Source of the DNA: Thermoleophilia bacterium
GTDB taxonomy: Bacteria > Actinomycetota > Thermoleophilia > Miltoncostaeales > Miltoncostaeaceae
Assembly (NCBI GenBank): GCA_017882555.1
Contig: JADGPH010000086.1
Coordinates: 1 to 15,852 of the forward strand
Direction: 5' to 3'
Length of the DNA stretch: 15,852 nt
Positions 13,137 to 15,852 of this stretch are shown here, in pieces. Position 1 is the stretch's first letter; every line of letters starts with the position of its first letter. The notes beneath the pieces are model-generated. The model searched no databases, was not told where the DNA came from, and worked only from the letters and a program-made list of their open reading frames with translations. The translations under genes were made by a program, and so were the position numbers.

Positions 13137-14249
13137 TCAGTCGCCGACGGGTGCCTCGGGAGCAACGGCACGACGATCTTCTCCGGAGATGAACGCGTCC
13201 GTCAACTCGCGCGCAACATCGTCGGGGTGCTGGATCGGCGGGCTCTTCATGAAGTATGAAGACGGGCCCTCGAGGGTGCCGGAGATGCCGTTGTCGAGGG
13301 CGATCTTCGCGCACCGGACGGCGTCGATGACGATGCCCGCCGAGTTCGGGGAGTCCCACACCTCGAGCTTGAGCTCGATTGACATCGGAACATCGCCAAA
13401 GCCTTCGCCCTCAAGGCGAATGTGTGCCCACTTGCGGTCCTTGAGCCACGGCACATAGTCACTCGGCCCAATGTGGACATCGTCCTTGTGGATCTTCTCG
13501 GTGAGGATCGACGTGACAGCGTTGGTCTTGGAGATCTTCTTGGATACCAAGCGCTCGCGCTCAAGCATGTTCAAGAAGTCGGTGTTGCCACCGAAGTTGA
13601 GCTGGCTCGTGTGCTTCAAGCGAACGCCACGCTCATTCATCAGGCGGGCAAGGGTGCGGTGGACGATGGTCGCGCCGACCTGGCTCTTGATGTCGTCACC
13701 GATGATCGGCACGCCGTGCTCGCGGAAGCGCGCCTGCCAATAGGGCTCGCGGCCGATGAAGACCGGAATGCAGTTCACGAAGGCGCAGCCGGCGGCCAAG
13801 ATCTGCTCGACGTACCACTTGGTGGCCTGCTCCGAGCCTACCGGTAGGTAGCTGACCACAACGTGGGTGTTGGTCTCGCGCAGGATCCCGGTGATGTCCG
13901 CAGTCGGGCCCGGCGCCTTCTCGATGATCTCACTCAGGTACTTCCCGAGGCCATCGTGGGTCATGCCGCGCTCGACCGGAACACCGAGGTGCGGCACGTC
14001 CGCAAACTTCAGGGTGTTGTTCTGTCCCGAGAAGATTGCTGCCGACAGGTCGTGTCCGACCTTGCGCACATCGATGTCAAACGCCGCGGTGAATCGGATG
14101 TCGTTGACGTGGTATCCGCCCAAGTTGACATGCATGAGTCCGGGCACGAACTCGTCGGACTTTGCATTGCGGTAGTACTCGACACCCTGGACGAGCGACG
14201 AGGCGCAGTTGCCGACGCCGATGATTGCGACGTTGACGGGTTCGCTCAC
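13137..14249 (-). CDS. ino1: Inositol-3-phosphate synthase
   Basis: Converts glucose-6-phosphate to 1L-myo-inositol-3-phosphate in an NAD-dependent cytosolic reaction. The 370 residues are the normal bacterial length. The N-terminal NAD-binding motif is VAIIGVGNCASSLVQGV (7-23). Later blocks typical of the family are SYLPVGSEQATKWYVEQ, NCIPVFIGREPYW, GDDIKSQVGATIVHR, QLNFGGNTDFLNM, IGPSDYVPWLKDRK and IELKLEVWDSPNSAG. The start is GTG 14249, which overlaps the stop of the phosphatidyltransferase gene as GTGA; AGGGGAG lies nine bases upstream. The tight coupling to a lipid phosphatidyltransferase shows that its product goes to phosphatidylinositol-type lipids, though other uses such as mycothiol are not excluded. 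A hairpin follows the gene. Confidence 0.97.
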   Translation of the reverse strand: MSEPVNVAIIGVGNCASSLVQGVEYYRNAKSDEFVPGLMHVNLGGYHVNDIRFTAAFDIDVRKVGHDLSAAIFSGQNNTLKFADVPHLGVPVERGMTHDGLGKYLSEIIEKAPGPTADITGILRETNTHVVVSYLPVGSEQATKWYVEQILAAGCAFVNCIPVFIGREPYWQARFREHGVPIIGDDIKSQVGATIVHRTLARLMNERGVRLKHTSQLNFGGNTDFLNMLERERLVSKKISKTNAVTSILTEKIHKDDVHIGPSDYVPWLKDRKWAHIRLEGEGFGDVPMSIELKLEVWDSPNSAGIVIDAVRCAKIALDNGISGTLEGPSSYFMKSPPIQHPDDVARELTDAFISGEDRRAVAPEAPVGD

Positions 14250-14962
14250 GAGTCTGGACTCCCCTGATTGGTTGCGGATGCGGGCTCTGGCTGGAGAGCC
14301 CGGTAGATATGCCAGATACGGTGCACCATGGTCATGAGGCTGAGTGCCGCCAGCACGACGATCACAGCCTCAAGCACAGACCCTAGGGATCCCATGAAGA
14401 TCCCAGCCCCGGTCAGCACCAGTCGTTCCGGTCGGCCCATGAGCCCACCCTTGTTGGTGTCGATTCCGAGACCCTCAGAGCGTGCTCGGGTGTAGGACAC
14501 CAGAAATGATGCAGACAATGCAATGAAACAGGCGGCAACAATCCACTGCTGCCCACGCTCGGCGAACGTGATGCCGAGCGCGCCAAGGATGACGCCTTCT
14601 GCCAGACGGTCAAGGGTGGAATCGAGAAATGCTCCGAATCGGGTCTGGCGACCCTGGGCACGCGCAAGTGTACCGTCCAGCGAGTCCGCCAGACTGAATG
14701 CGACATACAAGAAGCCTGCGACCACCCATTGGTGGGTCACAATGAGCGCCCCGACCGCACACACTCCGGCGAACCCCATCAGCGTGAGAGCGTTCGGTGA
14801 AATTCGCAGCGCGTTGGCAATGCCCAAGAGGGCTCGACCGATTGTTCCGCGTGGCGCGGTGGTGTGTGGAATCTCGTACAGTCCTGTTGAGATGAACGCG
14901 CCCCTCCCGGTGGGCTGCTCTCGAGAGAAACTGGGCCGGTTGCGGCTAGAATAGCCCGGCAT
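14246..14962 (-). CDS. CDP-alcohol phosphatidyltransferase, probable phosphatidylinositol-phosphate synthase
   Basis: Transfers a phosphatidyl group from CDP-diacylglycerol to an alcohol, here most likely inositol-3-phosphate. The signature D-x2-DG-x2-AR-x8-G-x3-D-x3-D is complete (D93, D96, G97, A100, R101, G110, D114, D118, within SLADSLDGTLAR and FGAFLDSTLDRLAEG). About six membrane segments follow the amphipathic start RISPNALTLMG (53-63). MGRPERLVL (175-183) resembles the R-x-ER motif of the actinobacterial PI-phosphate synthases (pgsA1-type). The function is inferred mainly from ino1, which overlaps it by four bases. The start is uncertain: ATG 14962 is the only in-frame ATG before the domain, but the -10 box at 14948-14953 would place transcription inside it. 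A rare start near GGGAGG (about 14905-14925) may then be used. The frame also runs open upstream to 15160, antisense to the next gene. Confidence 0.9.
   Translation of the reverse strand: MPGYSSRNRPSFSREQPTGRGAFISTGLYEIPHTTAPRGTIGRALLGIANALRISPNALTLMGFAGVCAVGALIVTHQWVVAGFLYVAFSLADSLDGTLARAQGRQTRFGAFLDSTLDRLAEGVILGALGITFAERGQQWIVAACFIALSASFLVSYTRARSEGLGIDTNKGGLMGRPERLVLTGAGIFMGSLGSVLEAVIVVLAALSLMTMVHRIWHIYRALQPEPASATNQGSPDS
14947..14953. promoter_or_regulatory. Candidate symmetric -10 element driving divergent genes
   Basis: The plus strand has TAGAAT (14947-14952), eight bases before ATG 14961, which would give a leaderless transcript of the hydrolase-family gene. Shifted by one base, the minus strand reads TATTCT (14953-14948), pointing at the phosphatidyltransferase. 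Both fit TANNNT. No -35 consensus is clear on either side. Confidence 0.45.
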
Positions 14963-15761
14963 GCGCCTGTGTAGGTACCTTGACTCCAACACTCCGCGTG
15001 TCGGACGACTCGAGGGCGACGTGATTGTGCCCTGTGGTCGCAACGACATTGCTGCGGTGATGTGTGGAGCAGACGTGACGCCCGAAGGCGCCCCAGTCTC
15101 GCTCGGCGACGTGAGATTACTCGCTCCGGTGCGTCCCGGAAAGCTTTTGGGCGTTGCCAAGAACTATGCGGACCACGCCGCGGAGCTCAACGAAGGTGTT
15201 CCCGAGGAGCCGTCGGTGTTCTCGAAGCTCGTGACCGCGGTTACGGGACCGTCCGGTCCGGTGATTCGTCCGGCGTACACCCAGGAGCTTGACTACGAAG
15301 GCGAGCTGGCGGTGGTGATCGGGCGCCGGCTGCGCGGCGCGACCCCGGGTGAGGCCATGGACGCGGTGTTCGGGTACACGATCATCAACGATGTCTCGGC
15401 ACGGGACCTCCAACGGACCGAGCCGCAGTGGACCCGTGCCAAAGGGGGCGACACCTTTGCCCCGATGGGCCCGTGGATCGTGACGGCGGACGAAATTGCC
15501 GATCCGCAGAATCTCCGGGTACGGACGTGGGTCAACGACGATTTGCGTCAAGACGGTCACACCAGCCGGATGATCACTCCGATCGCTGAGTTGCTCGCGT
15601 GGTGCTCGCAAAGCTTCACGTTGGAGCCCGGTGACGTGATCGCGACGGGAACGCCCGCCGGGGTGGGGCGAGGGTTTGATCCTCCGCGGTATCTCGAGCC
15701 CGGGGACCGCGTCCGGATCGAGATCGAGCAGATTGGGTCGATCTCGCACGAGATCGTATGA
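14961..15761 (+). CDS. Fumarylacetoacetate hydrolase (FAH) family protein
   Basis: A 266-residue metal-dependent enzyme of the FAH fold. Members act as hydrolases, isomerases or decarboxylases on beta-keto or 2-oxo acids, for example acylpyruvases, oxaloacetate decarboxylases and HpcE-type isomerases. Visible are LLGVAKNYADHAAEL (62-76), LDYEGELAVVIG (110-121, metal ligands E113 and E115), INDVSARDLQ (142-151, D144), KGGDTFAPMGPWIV (161-174, lysine K161) and VIATGTPAGVG (226-236). The layout is the common small FAHD1-like form; the sequence does not fix the substrate. The ATG at 14961 has a TAGAAT box eight bases upstream and no Shine-Dalgarno, so it looks leaderless. It diverges from the lipid operon and overlaps the next gene as ATGA. 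Confidence 0.93.
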   Translation: MRLCRYLDSNTPRVGRLEGDVIVPCGRNDIAAVMCGADVTPEGAPVSLGDVRLLAPVRPGKLLGVAKNYADHAAELNEGVPEEPSVFSKLVTAVTGPSGPVIRPAYTQELDYEGELAVVIGRRLRGATPGEAMDAVFGYTIINDVSARDLQRTEPQWTRAKGGDTFAPMGPWIVTADEIADPQNLRVRTWVNDDLRQDGHTSRMITPIAELLAWCSQSFTLEPGDVIATGTPAGVGRGFDPPRYLEPGDRVRIEIEQIGSISHEIV

Positions 15762-15852
15762 CCGCGGCGCGCGATGACCGTCCCGCGCAGGTGATCGCGC
15801 GCGTGCTGCGCCGAACCGGCTTGGGCTTTCCGCGCGGAATGCTGGGCGAGGA
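15758..15852 (+). CDS. Unknown protein, first 31 residues (runs off window)
   Basis: ATG 15758 overlaps the stop of the FAH-family gene as ATGA and the frame is open to the window end. The visible product starts MTAARDDRPAQVIARVLRRT and continues GLGFPRGMLGE. It is Arg/Ala rich with a probable amphipathic helix at 9-20. Coupling suggests a shared transcript with the FAH-family gene. Too little is visible to name a family. Confidence 0.6.
   Translation, partial: MTAARDDRPAQVIARVLRRTGLGFPRGMLGE

Noticed and set aside
14963..15160. Upstream extension of the phosphatidyltransferase frame
   Set aside because: It is antisense to the start of the FAH-family gene and looks low in complexity, with many Ser, Thr, Pro and Arg residues.

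Overview
This is high-GC DNA packed with genes. Starts are often GTG, genes overlap by four bases at ATGA or GTGA, and there is little intergenic space. Two things point to an actinobacterium: a phosphatidylinositol-type lipid cluster (CDP-alcohol phosphatidyltransferase, inositol-3-phosphate synthase and a PimA-like glycosyltransferase), and TANNNT boxes close to start codons that would give leaderless or nearly leaderless transcripts. A deep-branching group such as Thermoleophilia is possible, but that placement is inference. I see no insertion sequences, phage genes or CRISPR array, so this looks like ordinary chromosome.

Layout. Bases 1-1308 hold the 3' part of ligA (NAD-dependent DNA ligase). 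On the minus strand follow a 68-residue helix-turn-helix protein (1406-1612) and a PAP2-family membrane phosphatase/transferase (1877-2722). A tRNA-Pro(CGG) lies at 2878-2951. A perfect 16-bp hairpin separates it from a convergent NifU-like Fe-S protein (3018-3251). A Nit1-like amidase (3272-4114) diverges from the NifU-like gene. A minus-strand operon reads phosphoketolase (xfp), then acetate kinase (ackA), then a small broken unknown gene, with ATGA overlaps. Upstream of it on the same strand is nagA. A 23S rRNA uracil-C5 methyltransferase of the RlmD type (9116-10543) diverges from nagA. A divergent uracil-DNA-glycosylase-like gene (10594-11253) converges on it.

From 11305 to 14962 the minus strand carries, in transcription order, a CDP-alcohol phosphatidyltransferase, ino1, and a PimA-like GT4 protein fused to a PHP-like domain. 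A fumarylacetoacetate-hydrolase-family gene (14961-15761) diverges from this cluster. It overlaps by four bases a further gene that runs off the window.

How the genes work together. Xfp makes acetyl phosphate from sugar phosphates and AckA turns it into acetate and ATP; NagA also releases acetate, from GlcNAc-6-phosphate. Ino1 makes inositol-3-phosphate, the phosphatidyltransferase most likely joins it to CDP-diacylglycerol, and the GT4-PHP protein would be expected to act on the resulting lipid. The most unusual object is that GT4-PHP protein: by eye, both of its enzyme domains have lost key catalytic or metal-binding residues. Second is the small gene after ackA. Its reading frame is broken exactly at a perfect 15-bp inverted repeat, as expected if a single-base insertion was templated by a quasi-palindrome.
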